The position numbers and the translations under genes were made by a program. The notes under the pieces were generated by a model. It searched no databases. It worked only from the letters and a program-made list of their open reading frames with translations, and was not told the origin of the DNA. Positions 5,028 through 5,440 of a stretch of DNA of 5,440 bases are shown here, one piece after another; positions within the stretch are counted from its first letter, which is position 1, and each line of letters starts with the position of its first letter. Source of the DNA: Thermoplasmata archaeon UBA184 (lineage in GTDB: Archaea; Thermoplasmatota; Thermoplasmata; Lutacidiplasmatales; UBA184); assembly GCA_002495185.1 (NCBI GenBank), contig DAEB01000050.1:27557-32996 (forward strand), in the 5' to 3' direction.

Positions 5028-5440
5028 GCCCCTTCCCGGTCGAGCCGGCCCGCTCGCTCGGTCCGATGCGGCTCGTCGTGACCACCTTCCCGACCCGCGA
5101 GGCCGCGCTCCGGGCGGTCGAGGAGGTCCTCGGGGCCAAGCTCGCGGCGTGCGCGAACGTCCTTCCGGTGCACTCCCGCTACTGGTGGAAGAAGGGGGTC
5201 GAGTCGGCCGACGAGTCGCTCGTCCTCTTCAAGACGGTCCCGAAGCGCGTCGGGGCCCTCTTCCGCTACCTCGAGGTGAACCACCCGTACGACGTCCCCG
5301 AAGTCGCCGAGCTTGACGTCCCTCGGGTCGGGGGAGCGTACCTGCGCTACCTCGCCGTGACGCTCGACCCCGCCTCCCCGCCGCCGCCGCTCGGCGGGGG
5401 GGCTACGCGTCGGGGAGCACGGCGAGCCCGGGGAGCTCGA
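5024..5440 (+). CDS. cutA: CutA1 divalent-cation tolerance protein (3' end not resolved)
   Basis: A CutA1-family protein, a small trimeric cytosolic protein named for copper tolerance in E. coli, whose precise function in archaea is unsettled. Seen: RLVVTTFPTREAA (residues 16-28), ACANVLPVHSRYWWKKG (42-58, with Cys43 and Trp54-Trp55) and NHPYDVPEVAELDVP (86-100), all family hallmarks. Two starts are possible: the ATG at 5024, overlapping the polB stop by ATGA, or the ATG at 5066 (residue 15), where family homology starts. The overlap favours 5024, but neither has a clear ribosome site. Family proteins end near residue 115 in this numbering; here the frame stays open to the edge, adding a Pro-, then Gly/Arg-rich tail (about 119-139) whose third positions lose the strong GC bias. 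The tail may be a real extension, or a stop may be lost by error. It runs antisense to a likely convergent gene. Confidence 0.88.
   Translation, partial: MSPFPVEPARSLGPMRLVVTTFPTREAALRAVEEVLGAKLAACANVLPVHSRYWWKKGVESADESLVLFKTVPKRVGALFRYLEVNHPYDVPEVAELDVPRVGGAYLRYLAVTLDPASPPPPLGGGATRRGARRARGAR
5372..5403. terminator. 12-pair hairpin between cutA and a convergent gene
   Basis: 5372-5383 pairs with 5392-5403 (GCCTCCCCGCCG against CGGCGGGGGGGC, one G-T pair) around an 8-base loop. It lies just after the region where CutA proteins normally end and immediately downstream of a minus-strand TAG (5405-5403). That position fits a shared 3'-end element of converging genes. No T tract flanks it, and part of the symmetry comes from a CCG repeat. 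Confidence 0.4.
5403..5440 (-). CDS. Possible C-terminus of a convergent gene (11 codons visible)
   Basis: On the minus strand the last 35 bases before a TAG (5405-5403) read ELPGLAVLPDA. Every one of the 11 codons ends in G or C, matching the strong third-position bias of the genes in this window, whereas the plus-strand cutA frame over the same bases does not. This suggests a real coding end entering from the right. It is far too short to identify a product. Confidence 0.4.
   Translation of the reverse strand, partial: ELPGLAVLPDA

Noticed and set aside
4742..5284. A 180-codon open frame on the minus strand.
   Set aside because: It is antisense to the polB end and cutA, both strongly supported by family motifs.

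Overview
The window is GC-rich (well above 60% by eye) and its gene content is archaeal. It holds an archaeal-type DnaG (Toprim) protein, the small subunit of the archaeal replicative DNA polymerase D, an archaeal-type Lon protease (LonB) and a CutA1 protein. Likely promoters are short TATA boxes, not bacterial -35/-10 pairs. PolD plus LonB plus high GC fits a euryarchaeal lineage. My best guess is a high-GC member of the Thermoplasmatota, but the phylum is inference and was not tested.

Layout. Two genes run leftward: dnaG (2368 to 1037), then the N-terminal half of lonB (951 to the left edge). They are separated by 85 bases that contain a perfect 12-bp stem-loop. A divergent intergenic region of about 340 bases (2369-2708) follows, with one TATA box facing each way. 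Three genes run rightward: a 224-residue protein I do not recognise (2709-3383), polB/DP1 of DNA polymerase D (3513-5027), and cutA (from 5024, open at the right edge). polB and cutA overlap by ATGA. At the extreme right a few codons on the minus strand look like the C-terminus of a convergent gene. A 12-pair hairpin lies at that junction.

How the genes fit together. dnaG and polB belong to information processing: DnaG as primase and/or exosome-associated protein, DP1 as the exonuclease-fold subunit of the replicative polymerase. lonB handles protein quality control. cutA is translationally linked to polB by position only, since its family has no replication role. I see no mobile element, CRISPR array, tRNA or rRNA.

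I did not find a convincing new multi-gene system. The points most worth a second look are the LonB with a four-cysteine zinc-ribbon motif where membrane segments are normally found, the unrecognised Trp-rich protein divergent from dnaG, the long dnaG leader, and the unresolved 3' end of cutA.
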